20,540 bases of DNA, taken from contig CAYUUX010000018.1 of the NCBI GenBank assembly GCA_964448085.1, positions 1-20,540 of the forward strand, written 5' to 3'. This document shows, one piece after another, positions 1 through 7,140 of the stretch. Origin of the DNA: CAIJMI01 sp964448085. GTDB taxonomy: Bacteria > Patescibacteriota > Microgenomatia > UBA10105 > UBA927. Each line of letters opens with the position of its first letter. The first letter of the stretch is position 1. Under the pieces are notes generated by a model. That model was not told the origin of the DNA and made no database searches. It saw only the letters and a program-made list of their open reading frames with translations. The position numbers were made by a program, and so were the translations under genes.

Positions 1-159
1 ACCCGTCGGTTTTCCTTTTGCCGAAGACCCGGCACCCGTTAGGCTCTCAAGAATTTTTCCTCCGACATCTGTTGCGACCTGTTTTGTTTCTCGAATAACA
101 TCCGAACCAATGTCTTCAAACGATCCAATAATTGGCGATGGTTTTGTTGGCGGTTTCAT
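1..159 (-). CDS. Hypothetical protein, N-terminal 53 codons (runs off the window)
   Basis: An open frame starts with ATG at 159 and continues past the left edge without a stop. The start overlaps the TGA of the MIP18-family gene in an ATGA arrangement, which strongly suggests translational coupling and a real gene. The visible part begins MKPPTKPSPI and continues with an acidic/polar stretch (SFEDIGSDVIRETKQ) and a Gly/Ser/Lys-rich end. There is no membrane segment or recognisable domain in these 53 residues. I do not recognise the family. It is the last visible member of the recR operon. Confidence 0.7.
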   Translation of the reverse strand, partial: MKPPTKPSPIIGSFEDIGSDVIRETKQVATDVGGKILESLTGAGSSAKGKPTG

Positions 160-461
160 ATGGATATACCGAGCAATTCCCTGGCTTTTGGTGAGATTCT
201 GTCCATGGACCAGGGCGGTTCAAATGTTAGCTCTACCGTTACTTTCTTAACGCCTTTTAATTTCCCTATCTTCTCTTCTATATCACGCTGCATGGTAGTA
301 AACAACGGACAACCGATGGAAGTTAACGTCATGACAACGATAACGTTTCCTTTAGCATCGATTGTAAGATCATAGATAAGACCCAAATCCCAAAGGGAAA
401 CATTCAATTCCGGATCCGGAATGTGTTGCAGAATCTTTTCTATAGCCTCACGCGTCACCAT
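156..461 (-). CDS. MIP18/DUF59 family (SufT/PaaD-like) protein
   Basis: A 101-aa protein made of the MIP18 (DUF59) domain over its whole length. Diagnostic parts are DPELNVSLWDLGLIYDL at residues 16-32, which corresponds to the family's 'DPE..VNIVDLGLIYDV', and the conserved Cys in TSIGCPL (C51). The C-terminal EPPW (residues 82-85) is also typical. Family members help iron-sulfur cluster assembly or delivery in the cytosol (SufT, human CIAO2) or mature phenylacetyl-CoA oxygenase (PaaD). No suf or paa genes are visible here, so the substrate is unknown. It starts 6 nt after the recR stop and its own stop overlaps the next start, so it should be co-transcribed with recR. Confidence 0.88.
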   Translation of the reverse strand: MVTREAIEKILQHIPDPELNVSLWDLGLIYDLTIDAKGNVIVVMTLTSIGCPLFTTMQRDIEEKIGKLKGVKKVTVELTFEPPWSMDRISPKARELLGISI

Positions 462-467
462 ACGATA

Positions 468-1082
468 TTAGTATTCCCTTCTCCCCTCCAAAGCGCGTTT
501 TAACGTGATTTCGTCCGCATATTCTATATCTCCCCCAATGGGAATGCCGTGGGCAAGCCTCGTTATTTTACACTGTACGTTTTTAAGTAATAGCAATTGC
601 TTCTGCAAATACATGGCCGTTGCTTCCCCCTCCATCGTCGGATTCAGCGCAAAAATTAATTCCGTTACTGCCTCATTTTGCTGCTGTACGCGTTTCAATA
701 CATCCGCAATATAGATTTCATCAGGACCGATGTTGTTAAGCGGGTCAATCGTTCCATGAAGCACATGATACACGCCGTGATATGCCCCAGTGCGCTCAAT
801 GGACAAAATGTCCGTTGGTTGTTCAACGATGCACAGCGTTTTTTTGTCGCGTCGCGGGTCGCTACAGATGACGCAAGGATCCTGTTCCGTAACGTTCTTA
901 CACACGCTACAAAGCGTCGTACTGGATTTTAAAGCAGTCAAGGCGTCGGCAAAACGCGTCAACTCTTCCGTTGGTACATGGAGAAGATAAAATGCGAGTC
1001 TTTGCGCGGTCTTCGGACCGATTCCTGGAAGTCGTTCAAATGCTTCAATGACTCGCGATACTGATCGTGGCAATACATTCAT
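468..1082 (-). CDS. recR: Recombination mediator RecR
   Basis: RecR acts in RecFOR-dependent loading of RecA at gapped DNA. The 204-aa protein has the normal family length and order. A helix-hairpin-helix (LPGIGPKTAQRLA, residues 18-30) is followed by a four-Cys zinc finger (C58, C61, C70, C73) and a Toprim domain beginning at CIVEQPTDIL. The C-terminal LAHGIPIGGDIEYAD is a strong RecR signature. The ATG at 1082 has no Shine-Dalgarno sequence. A TATACT box lies 7 nt upstream, so the mRNA may be leaderless. In many bacteria recR follows dnaX and ybaB; here an unknown gene and prs separate them. Confidence 0.97.
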   Translation of the reverse strand: MNVLPRSVSRVIEAFERLPGIGPKTAQRLAFYLLHVPTEELTRFADALTALKSSTTLCSVCKNVTEQDPCVICSDPRRDKKTLCIVEQPTDILSIERTGAYHGVYHVLHGTIDPLNNIGPDEIYIADVLKRVQQQNEAVTELIFALNPTMEGEATAMYLQKQLLLLKNVQCKITRLAHGIPIGGDIEYADEITLKRALEGRREY

Positions 1083-1102
1083 ACCCGTAAGTATAAAGTA
1101 TA
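1083..1102 (-). promoter_or_regulatory. Promoter -10 candidates for recR
   Basis: Two TATACT boxes (1090-1095 and 1097-1102) lie directly before recR. The nearer one is separated from ATG by 7 nt (TACGGGT), which places the expected transcription start at or next to the start codon. No good -35 exists at 17 nt for the nearer box; TTGACT lies 15 nt upstream of the farther box. The string TATACTTACGGGTATGAA nearly repeats the one before the DHH gene at 6661. Confidence 0.45.
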
Positions 1103-1133
1103 GGAGCCAAACTATAAAGTCAAAAACTGTAGT

Positions 1134-2048
1134 TTATTTGATCACGGTCGTTATTGCATCTGCAATAACTTTGTCAACGGAGACAAATTCCGCACCCACT
1201 GGCGCACGCTCTTTTGAAACCCCTATCGTATCCGTAAGAATTAAATGATCAATTGCCGCACGGGAAAGCGTTTCCTTTGCTTCTCCTGCCAAAACCGCAT
1301 GTGTTGCGCATACGATTACGGAAGTGGCGCCTGCCTCCCGAAGAGCCTGTGCACCATGAACAACCGTACCTCCCGTTGATATGATGTCGTCATTGATAAT
1401 GGCGGTTTTTCCATGAACATCGCCGATGATCTGGAAATTTTCGCTCGTATCGTGCCTGTCGATAAAACGTTTTTTCTCCATAACCACAAGATCCGCATCC
1501 ATCTGATACGCAAAGTTGCGTGCTCTGCGTACACCGCCAACGTCAGGCGACACAACGACCGGATCTTTTGGGTGAAGCCTTTTGACTGCATCAATAAGAA
1601 CCGGCATTGCGCTGATATGGGTAACCGGAATCTGGAAAAATCCAACGATGGCATCGTTATGGAGATCCACAACAATTACCTCCTTAAATTTTGATACCTC
1701 AATAAACTTCGCAATGACGCGAGAGGATATCGGTTCACCCACACGATGCTGTTTGTCCTGACGTGAATATCCTAAATACGGAATGACCGCAACCATTGTT
1801 TTGGGAGCACTTCTTCGGATCGCATCTCCCATCAAAGCCATTTCCATGATGTACTCATCCATCGGCTTGGAAAACGACTGCATCACAAAAACAGTTTTGT
1901 CTCGTACGTCCTCCTGAATCCAGGGTCGCACTTCTCCATCGGCAAATCGGGTCAATTCAACCTTCCCCAAGGAAATATGCAATTGTTTTGCCACTTCCAA
2001 AGCAAGCGGTTGATTACTGGATCCTGCAAATAAGAGATAATCTTTCAT
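1134..2048 (-). CDS. prs: Ribose-phosphate pyrophosphokinase (PRPP synthetase)
   Basis: This enzyme makes phosphoribosyl pyrophosphate from ribose 5-phosphate and ATP, the precursor for nucleotide synthesis and base salvage. The 304-aa length is close to the usual 310-320. Family motifs are clear: FADGEV near residue 35, the ATP-binding stretch YLGYSRQDKQ, the metal-binding VVDLHNDAIVGFF, SPDVGGVRRAR, and the PRPP loop NDDIISTGGT. The PRPP loop reads NDDIISTGGT where most class I enzymes have VDDMIDTAGT; this is divergent but keeps the DD pair and the GGT end. It has its own likely promoter just upstream and is followed by recR after a 51-nt gap. Confidence 0.96.
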   Translation of the reverse strand: MKDYLLFAGSSNQPLALEVAKQLHISLGKVELTRFADGEVRPWIQEDVRDKTVFVMQSFSKPMDEYIMEMALMGDAIRRSAPKTMVAVIPYLGYSRQDKQHRVGEPISSRVIAKFIEVSKFKEVIVVDLHNDAIVGFFQIPVTHISAMPVLIDAVKRLHPKDPVVVSPDVGGVRRARNFAYQMDADLVVMEKKRFIDRHDTSENFQIIGDVHGKTAIINDDIISTGGTVVHGAQALREAGATSVIVCATHAVLAGEAKETLSRAAIDHLILTDTIGVSKERAPVGAEFVSVDKVIADAITTVIK

Positions 2049-2056
2049 ATTCTTTT

Positions 2057-2086
2057 GTTATACCTGTTTTATATCATATGAATCAA
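2057..2086 (-). promoter_or_regulatory. Promoter of prs, near-leaderless
   Basis: Read on the minus strand there is TTGATT (2081-2086), an 18-nt spacer, and TATAAC (2057-2062). The ATG of prs follows after 8 nt. No Shine-Dalgarno sequence precedes prs, so the mRNA probably starts at or within a few bases of the start codon. Confidence 0.55.
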
Positions 2087-2116
2087 GGACCGATATTCCT
2101 CAATGGTTTTCGCATT

Positions 2117-2536
2117 TCACATACATATTTCTTGTTCCTGCGGTATAAAAATATCATCCCGTGTGCGTTGCATATGCTGCAAAAATATATCACGTTTTAC
2201 ATCCGGCCATTGCTGCTCTGGGTGATCCGAAGACGCCTGTTTCATCTGCTCATACAGCTCATCGGTTATGAGCTGGGAATGTACGATGGAAAAATCCGAA
2301 GAAACGAATACACCCACCTTTTGTGTCATTTTGCCAACAGCATGTTCTTCGTTGGATAATCCTAACTCAAAAAGATCATCAGCTTGTGCGATGCCCACAA
2401 TTGCCATGACGGGATTGCCCTGGAACAGTGCGTCCAAATGAAAGTGTTGGTGGTCACCCAATAAGCGCTCTTTGTACGTTCTATGATGCGCTTCTGAAAG
2501 AAGAGATCCTTGAAATGATTCCTTCGCAACTGACAT
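2117..2536 (-). CDS. Hypothetical protein, unrecognised (139 aa)
   Basis: The open frame lies between ybaB and prs on the same strand. I use the ATG at 2536 (MSVAKESFQG), 13 nt after the ybaB stop, rather than an in-frame TTG at 2575 that would overlap ybaB. No clear Shine-Dalgarno sequence is present, so coupling to ybaB is possible. The product is soluble-looking, rich in His, Gln, Asp and Glu, with no membrane segment. Its middle (PVMAIVGIAQADDLFELG, then VGVFVSSDFSIV) looks like an alternating strand/helix fold, and the tail is acidic and Gln-rich. I recognise no family. Position in the dnaX-ybaB operon is the main support that it is real. Confidence 0.6.
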   Translation of the reverse strand: MSVAKESFQGSLLSEAHHRTYKERLLGDHQHFHLDALFQGNPVMAIVGIAQADDLFELGLSNEEHAVGKMTQKVGVFVSSDFSIVHSQLITDELYEQMKQASSDHPEQQWPDVKRDIFLQHMQRTRDDIFIPQEQEICM

Positions 2537-2549
2537 ATGATGATGCGTT

Positions 2550-2810
2550 TTACAGCCCTTTGGATATCTGTGCAAGCTGTCCGGCTGCTGCCTGTTGGGA
2601 TTGTTTAATTACGTTCGCCAATGCCCGTTTTACGGACTCATTCGGTACGCCGGCAATTGTAACGGACTGTATTTCCTGGTTACCGTTCATCGTAATTTCC
2701 ACATCTCCTTCTTTTGCGGTAAAGGACATTGTCGACAAAGCTTTTTGAATAGCCATGGCGGATTTTCTCATTTCATTCAAATCCCCTAATTGCTTAAATG
2801 GGTTAAACAT
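2550..2810 (-). CDS. ybaB: YbaB/EbfC family nucleoid-associated protein
   Basis: Small DNA-binding protein (86 aa, slightly shorter than the usual ~105) that forms dimers and binds duplex DNA. The family pattern is visible: MFNPFKQLGDLNEMRKSAMAIQ at the N-terminus, an amphipathic helix, then VEITMNGNQEIQSVTIAGV (the conserved strand pair with the N-G turn), and a C-terminal helix with ANVIKQSQ. It begins 3 nt after the dnaX stop, the classical dnaX-ybaB pairing found across bacteria, so it is almost certainly co-transcribed with dnaX. Confidence 0.93.
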   Translation of the reverse strand: MFNPFKQLGDLNEMRKSAMAIQKALSTMSFTAKEGDVEITMNGNQEIQSVTIAGVPNESVKRALANVIKQSQQAAAGQLAQISKGL

Positions 2811-2813
2811 ACT

Positions 2814-4232
2814 TTATCCCTCCTTTTTCGCTAACAATTGAACTTCTACGCGTGCTTTTATTCCAAAAAGCTTCTTGAACACAGTAGAGAGAATATCACG
2901 GACCTTTGGTTCAGACAAGCGCTCCTTATGAAAGGAATATTGTGTCGCTATAACAATCGTGTCTGTACCGACGGAAACGGGGTGTGCAGAGCGCAAGACC
3001 CCTGCTACCGAATGATTATATGGTTTCAATGCTTCGATAACGTCGTTCCAGCAATCAAGTAATTTTTCAACCGTAAGCAGTTCGTTTATTTCAGTCAATT
3101 CCCTGCTCTTCGTTTCGCTTGCACTGCCCAAATGCGCCATTCCCTTCTCACTCTCCTTCGGGGCATCAGAAAGATGCTGCTCCTCAGGGATATGTTTTTC
3201 TGCAACCGGTCCGCAAAATTCCATGACGGCCAATTGCAACGGAAGCTCTGGGATTGGCGACAGCTTCATTTGCCCGTATGCGGTCATACAGTGTTGGACC
3301 AACTCCCGAACATCGGCTGCATGCCACTGCATGGTCGATCCCTCTTGTATGCTGGCAACCAGAAGCGCTTGGAGTCTTCGAAGTGCGTCGGAAACAAACG
3401 TACGAATATCTTTTCCTTCCGCAACAAGTGAATCAATAAGCTCAAGCGCCTTGTGCTCGTCTTTATTCAAGACAGCAAAAAGAAATGCGTCACAAACGCT
3501 CGAGTCGCTGTTTGAAAGGAGATCCGCAATCGCCTTTTTGTTGATGGACCCCTTTAAAAAGCTTGCTTGCTCGAGAATCTTCACCGCGTCACGAAACGCA
3601 CCTTCCGAAATACTGGCGATATAGGTAAGCGTTTCTTCATCAAGTTTCAGTTTTTCCTTTTCAACGATTTTCAGAAGCGCACTTTGAATTTCTTCCTTAG
3701 ATGCTTTTGCAAATGGAATGCCAACGCAGCGAGATTGAATAGTTGCTGGAATTTTATGGGGATCTGTTGTTGCTAGGATAAAAATTGCGTGTTTTGGCGG
3801 CTCTTCAAGCGTTTTAAGAAGTGCGTTGAATGCTTCCGTAGTCAACATATGGACTTCATCGATGATATATACCTTGTATGTCCCGGAGGATGGAGCAAGG
3901 GCTATCCGATCCCGCAGTTCACGAATTTCGTCAATACCGCGATTTGAAGCGGCGTCAATCTCCAGAACATCCATATTGGTACCATTGGCAATGGATGTAC
4001 ATTGTTCGCATTCGCCGCATGGACCTGTTTTTTTTGAAAGTTTTGTGCAGTTATACAGTTTTGCCAATATACGTGCGGTTGTTGTTTTTCCTGACCCCTT
4101 TGGTCCGGTAAGAAGGTATGCATGGGGTAAATCTTTACGGTCCTTGGAAAGAAGCGACAGGAGTTGCTCCCGTACGCGCACGTTATCTAATCCATCAATT
4201 CGTTGCGGACGGTACGTGCGGTAAAAAGACAT
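2814..4232 (-). CDS. dnaX: DNA polymerase III subunit gamma/tau
   Basis: AAA+ clamp-loader subunit that opens the sliding clamp for the replicative polymerase. Residues 1-9 are the typical SFYRTYRPQ start. Walker A is GPKGSGKTT (43-51), the zinc module is C62, C72, C75, C78, and Walker B is YIIDEVHML, followed by LLKTLEEPP and the sensor/arginine-finger region ATTDPHKIPATIQSRC. The length of 472 aa is nearer to E. coli gamma (about 431) than tau (about 640), so the C-terminal tau part is short. It ends with a basic segment after a poorly conserved Glu/Ser-rich linker. A 96-nt gap separates it from ybeY. No clear Shine-Dalgarno sequence or promoter is visible before the start. Confidence 0.96.
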   Translation of the reverse strand: MSFYRTYRPQRIDGLDNVRVREQLLSLLSKDRKDLPHAYLLTGPKGSGKTTTARILAKLYNCTKLSKKTGPCGECEQCTSIANGTNMDVLEIDAASNRGIDEIRELRDRIALAPSSGTYKVYIIDEVHMLTTEAFNALLKTLEEPPKHAIFILATTDPHKIPATIQSRCVGIPFAKASKEEIQSALLKIVEKEKLKLDEETLTYIASISEGAFRDAVKILEQASFLKGSINKKAIADLLSNSDSSVCDAFLFAVLNKDEHKALELIDSLVAEGKDIRTFVSDALRRLQALLVASIQEGSTMQWHAADVRELVQHCMTAYGQMKLSPIPELPLQLAVMEFCGPVAEKHIPEEQHLSDAPKESEKGMAHLGSASETKSRELTEINELLTVEKLLDCWNDVIEALKPYNHSVAGVLRSAHPVSVGTDTIVIATQYSFHKERLSEPKVRDILSTVFKKLFGIKARVEVQLLAKKEG

Positions 4233-4328
4233 AAGGAATTAGATATTCTCGCAAAACACACAAAATATGTACCCCATTCTATCATCTTTATATTCGCTTT
4301 TGTATATTGCATTCTCGCGTATGCCAAC

Positions 4329-4727
4329 TCATTCAGGATGATGGTGGCCAAGCAAATGATCAAGCCCATGAAGAATCAAAAAAACAATCTGTTCGTCAAC
4401 CAAAGTGTTTGCCGCTGCTGCTTCCTCAACTGCTTGTGGATATGAAACGACGATATCACCAAGATGAAGAATATCGTCAGGCGCTTCTATAAAAGGGACT
4501 GTCTCTTGCTGGCTCGGATCATTGAGAGGAAAAGAGAGAACATCGGTTGGATAATCCTTTTTTCGATATTTCTTGTTGAGTGCATGAATCTGCCGATTCC
4601 CAACAATGGAAACACCAACGTCCGCATCACTTACGATACGTTCCTGCAAAAAATTCTCTATCGCTTCCTTTATTTTTTTCCTGTCGACTGGATACCTAGA
4701 TTCCGTATGGATGGATATGGTGATCAT
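4329..4727 (-). CDS. ybeY: Endoribonuclease YbeY (16S rRNA maturation)
   Basis: Metal-dependent RNase involved in 16S rRNA 3'-end maturation and ribosome quality control. The zinc-binding signature H-x3-H-x5-H is present at the very C-terminus (HGLDHLLGHHH, H120, H124, H130). The upstream family motif NKKYRKKDYPTDVLSFPL (residues 51-68) and LGDIVVSYPQA are also clear. The protein is 132 aa and stops two residues after the motif, a compact form. It starts 5 nt after the yqeY stop without a Shine-Dalgarno sequence, so translational coupling is likely. Confidence 0.95.
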   Translation of the reverse strand: MITISIHTESRYPVDRKKIKEAIENFLQERIVSDADVGVSIVGNRQIHALNKKYRKKDYPTDVLSFPLNDPSQQETVPFIEAPDDILHLGDIVVSYPQAVEEAAAANTLVDEQIVFLILHGLDHLLGHHHPE

Positions 4728-4732
4728 ATCAA

Positions 4733-5194
4733 TTACTGCAGCATTGTGCGCAACATGGCAGAAACCCTTCCTCCATCAGCTTTTCCTGCAACCGCCGCCA
4801 TTGCTTGTTTCATTAAACGGCCAAAATCCTGATTACCAGCTCCCGTGGATATACCTTCGGAAATGATCGGTGAAAGTATGGCGCGCAACTCCTCATCCGA
4901 TATTTCTTTCGGGAGAAACGATTGGAGGATAATCAATTCCGCCTGTTCCTTTGCTGTCAATTCGGTTCTGCCCGCTTTGGAAAACGCTTCGATGGATTCC
5001 TTATGCGCTTTCACCTGTTTCTTAATCACGTCCAACACATCCTCGTCTTTCATGGCCGACTCACCGGCAGCACCGTATTTTGCGATAGCAGCATTCCGTA
5101 TGGTTGCCAACAAAAAACGCAGCGTGTCAACCCGAGTCTTATCCCCGGATTTCATTGCAACAGTTACGTCCGACCGTAGTGAATCTAACAACAT
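4733..5194 (-). CDS. yqeY: GatB/YqeY domain protein
   Basis: YqeY proteins share the tRNA-binding tail domain of GatB, the amidotransferase subunit. Their own role is unsettled, perhaps tRNA-related. The 153-aa protein starts LLDSLRSDVTVAMKSGDKTRVDTLR, has FLLATIRNAAI and EDVLDVIKKQVKAHKESIEAF, and ends with GADGGRVS-like text (GKADGGRVSAMLR), all typical. I chose the ATG at 5194 because GGAG lies 7 nt upstream; an in-frame TTG at 5200 would start inside that spacer. It follows rpsU, a very common pairing (rpsU-yqeY). Confidence 0.95.
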   Translation of the reverse strand: MLLDSLRSDVTVAMKSGDKTRVDTLRFLLATIRNAAIAKYGAAGESAMKDEDVLDVIKKQVKAHKESIEAFSKAGRTELTAKEQAELIILQSFLPKEISDEELRAILSPIISEGISTGAGNQDFGRLMKQAMAAVAGKADGGRVSAMLRTMLQ

Positions 5195-5209
5195 ACGCAA
5201 TCTCCTTTC

Positions 5210-5395
5210 TTACCGATTTGGATGTCGAAGTTTCCTTGCGAGTTCACGATTTTTTTCCTTTTTGATTTCAGCAGGTTTCTGATAAAATTCACGTTTTTTC
5301 AAATCCTGAAGGATTCCTTCTGTCAAAACTTTGCGCGTGAATTTACGGATCAGAGAATCTGAATTATCTCCCGGTTGTGCTTTAACAAATACCAT
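5210..5395 (-). CDS. rpsU: 30S ribosomal protein S21
   Basis: Small basic ribosomal protein, 61 aa, near the anti-Shine-Dalgarno end of 16S rRNA. The sequence has the S21 pattern: MVFVKAQPGDNSDSLIRKFTRKV, then GILQDLKKREFYQKPAEIKKEK and a basic tail. A strong purine tract (AAAGGGGG) lies about 12 nt before ATG. The gene sits between the HIT gene (18-nt gap) and yqeY (15-nt gap), so it is inside an operon. Confidence 0.96.
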   Translation of the reverse strand: MVFVKAQPGDNSDSLIRKFTRKVLTEGILQDLKKREFYQKPAEIKKEKNRELARKLRHPNR

Positions 5396-5413
5396 ACAAA
5401 ACGAACACCCCCT

Positions 5414-5824
5414 TTACGAAATATGCTTTTTCAACGCATCGGCAATAGCAGGAAGAGGCTCTTTCACCTCTTTTTCCACCAGTGATTGTATCACACCGCC
5501 ATTGTCATCGGAAAAACGAGGAATGATGTGAATATGAAAATGATGGACTCCCTGCGCTTCTTTATGATTGCTTCCAATGCTAAAAACCTCAGTTTTGTAT
5601 ACCGCGGTGAGCGCTTTGAGCACTTTTTGCATCGTACTCCACAACGGCTGCAAATCTTCCGGGCTATAGTCATCGATGCCCCATCCGTGTTTTTTGAGTA
5701 TCAACACGACGTGTCCCGGCGCGCTGGGATAAATATCCAAAAACGCCTTCGTGTAGGCATCCTCATACACGGTATAGGAAGGTATTTCGTTGTTGACGAC
5801 TTTACAAAACAGACATGGTTCCAT
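5414..5824 (-). CDS. HIT family hydrolase (Hint-like)
   Basis: Histidine-triad nucleotide hydrolase/transferase, 136 aa. The triad is H95-F-H97-I-H99 in VHHFHIHIIPRF. The N-terminal CLFCKVVNNEIPSYTVYED contains a CxxC (C4, C7) typical of zinc-binding Hint-like members, and PSAPGHVVLILKKH is the usual substrate-site strand. These proteins cleave AMP or other groups from phosphoramidates or dinucleotides; the true substrate cannot be read here. It starts 6 nt after the stop of the DHH-type gene and is probably co-transcribed with it and rpsU. Confidence 0.95.
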   Translation of the reverse strand: MEPCLFCKVVNNEIPSYTVYEDAYTKAFLDIYPSAPGHVVLILKKHGWGIDDYSPEDLQPLWSTMQKVLKALTAVYKTEVFSIGSNHKEAQGVHHFHIHIIPRFSDDNGGVIQSLVEKEVKEPLPAIADALKKHIS

Positions 5825-5830
5825 ATGCGT

Positions 5831-6661
5831 TTACGTTTTTGGGAATTGTTTTTTTACCGCATCAATCAGTTCTGTTAACGTCAATGTTGTCGGTTTCATG
5901 TCCGGGTTCTTTGCGCTCCCGTTTAAAAGCATATGATGGCTCGGGTGCAGAAACCACGTAGCGTCTGGATCCAACTTCACGACAGACGCGTGCATGAGCG
6001 TCAAATCGATATCCTCTCGCGGAATGGATTTTATCTGCGCGCTCCCGATTTTCGGATCTTTACGGACAACCAGTACGTATCCCATTTTCTGCCCGTAATG
6101 CACGACTTCCCTATTAACTGTCTCTATACCAAATGCCCTCCCAAGCGACGTGTCAAACAGTATTGCCTTTTCTTGAATTTCCTTTTCTGCCCAAACTTTA
6201 TTTTGGAGCATCTTGTAGGCTCCGTCCAGGCAATCCATCGCGCTATCAATCATTCCCAACGGATCATTAATCATCGTTATCTGCATTCCATCGATGATGG
6301 CTCCAAGTGACATATCCCAAAAATCGGATGTTGGGTTGGGGAAAAAGACTTCGCGGAAATGGTCCACATCGTTCACCATGTGGACCAAACGTTCCAAAGC
6401 CTCGTCGTGTTTTCCAAGATACTGATACACTTTATGCGCTGCACAGGTATCATCGGCTGTCTGATGGTGATCAAATTGTCCAAATCCCGTATCAACGTGT
6501 GCTATGTCAGGATTACTGTCGACAACCATTCCTCCCAGTGTCTTTCCGGCTGGAACAAATGCGATAGCAGCTTCCTTCCATTCTTCGGTAAAAGTTTTCA
6601 AAAGCCAAATTGCGGCTATCGCGTCTAAATCCGGTGCAAAGTGGGTTACGATCGTTTTCAT
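5831..6661 (-). CDS. DHH-type phosphoesterase-like protein (MYG1-like)
   Basis: A 276-aa protein with a DHH-like set of metal ligands: TH-FAPDLDAIAAIWLL (H7, D11, D13), HVDTG (D57), FDHHQ (D64, H65, H66) and NDVDH further on. This order resembles DHH phosphoesterases and the MYG1 (metal-dependent protein hydrolase) group. The C-terminal half shows IKSIPREDIDLTLMHASVVKLDPDATWFLHPSHHMLLNGS, which in MYG1-like proteins follows the catalytic part. Function is probably hydrolysis of a phosphodiester or nucleotide, but the substrate is unknown. The open frame extends to 6769, but ATG 6661 fits the motif start and has a TATACT box 7 nt upstream. It shares an operon with HIT and rpsU. Confidence 0.75.
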   Translation of the reverse strand: MKTIVTHFAPDLDAIAAIWLLKTFTEEWKEAAIAFVPAGKTLGGMVVDSNPDIAHVDTGFGQFDHHQTADDTCAAHKVYQYLGKHDEALERLVHMVNDVDHFREVFFPNPTSDFWDMSLGAIIDGMQITMINDPLGMIDSAMDCLDGAYKMLQNKVWAEKEIQEKAILFDTSLGRAFGIETVNREVVHYGQKMGYVLVVRKDPKIGSAQIKSIPREDIDLTLMHASVVKLDPDATWFLHPSHHMLLNGSAKNPDMKPTTLTLTELIDAVKKQFPKT

Positions 6662-6668
6662 ACCCCTA

Positions 6669-6674
6669 AGTATA
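6669..6674 (-). promoter_or_regulatory. -10 box before the DHH-type gene, leaderless arrangement
   Basis: TATACT is separated from ATG 6661 by 7 nt (TAGGGGT), putting the expected transcription start at the start codon. No convincing -35 is seen. The 18-nt string including the start is TATACTTAGGGGTATGAA, one base different from the recR start. The GGGG is too close to ATG to act as a normal ribosome-binding site. Confidence 0.45.
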
Positions 6675-6690
6675 GTGTATTTATCGTTTT

Positions 6691-7140
6691 TTAAAAACAC
6701 CTGGGGAGAATGACGTCCCGTATGTTCGGATAGAGAGGAATTCCATGAACATCCCGTTTTCCAAACCAACGCATATCCGCAAATTCGCGTTTGGGAAAAT
6801 GTGGCACGAATTCCGGAACAGTGAGCGTATACACAAAATCCATATGAATATGTGATGGCTTCTCTCCCCGCTTTGGAATCGGTTCCTCAAAAATATAGGA
6901 GGGAACCGGCAAGGAAACAACGCGTTCGTCAAGATGAACATTTTTGGGAAGATACGACTCCACATCAAAGCCCGTTTCCTCGTACACTTCACGAACCAAC
7001 GCTTCCAAAGGATTTTCATTGGCATCCTGATGTCCGCCCGGCGGAAGCCATACCTGCAATTTATTATGGAATCCCAACAATACTTTTGTGGGTTTTGTGT
7101 CGCTTACGAGTATTGCCGTTGAAGTATAGTGCTTGATCAT
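6691..7140 (-). CDS. NUDIX hydrolase
   Basis: A complete Nudix box is present at residues 36-58: G36-x5-E42-x7-R50-E51-V-x-E54-E55-x-G57. The protein is 149 aa, a single Nudix domain, preceded by STAILVSDTKPTKVLLGFHNKLQVWLPPGG, the usual beta-strand with the substrate-binding GG turn. Family members hydrolyse nucleoside diphosphates linked to another group, such as damaged dNTPs or ADP-ribose. The substrate cannot be assigned. Its ATG overlaps the proS TGA (ATGA), so it is translated in the proS operon. Confidence 0.93.
   Translation of the reverse strand: MIKHYTSTAILVSDTKPTKVLLGFHNKLQVWLPPGGHQDANENPLEALVREVYEETGFDVESYLPKNVHLDERVVSLPVPSYIFEEPIPKRGEKPSHIHMDFVYTLTVPEFVPHFPKREFADMRWFGKRDVHGIPLYPNIRDVILPRCF

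Noticed and set aside
6662..6769. 36-residue N-terminal extension of the DHH-type protein
   Set aside because: It overlaps the NUDIX gene end, and the conserved first strand starts directly at ATG 6661.
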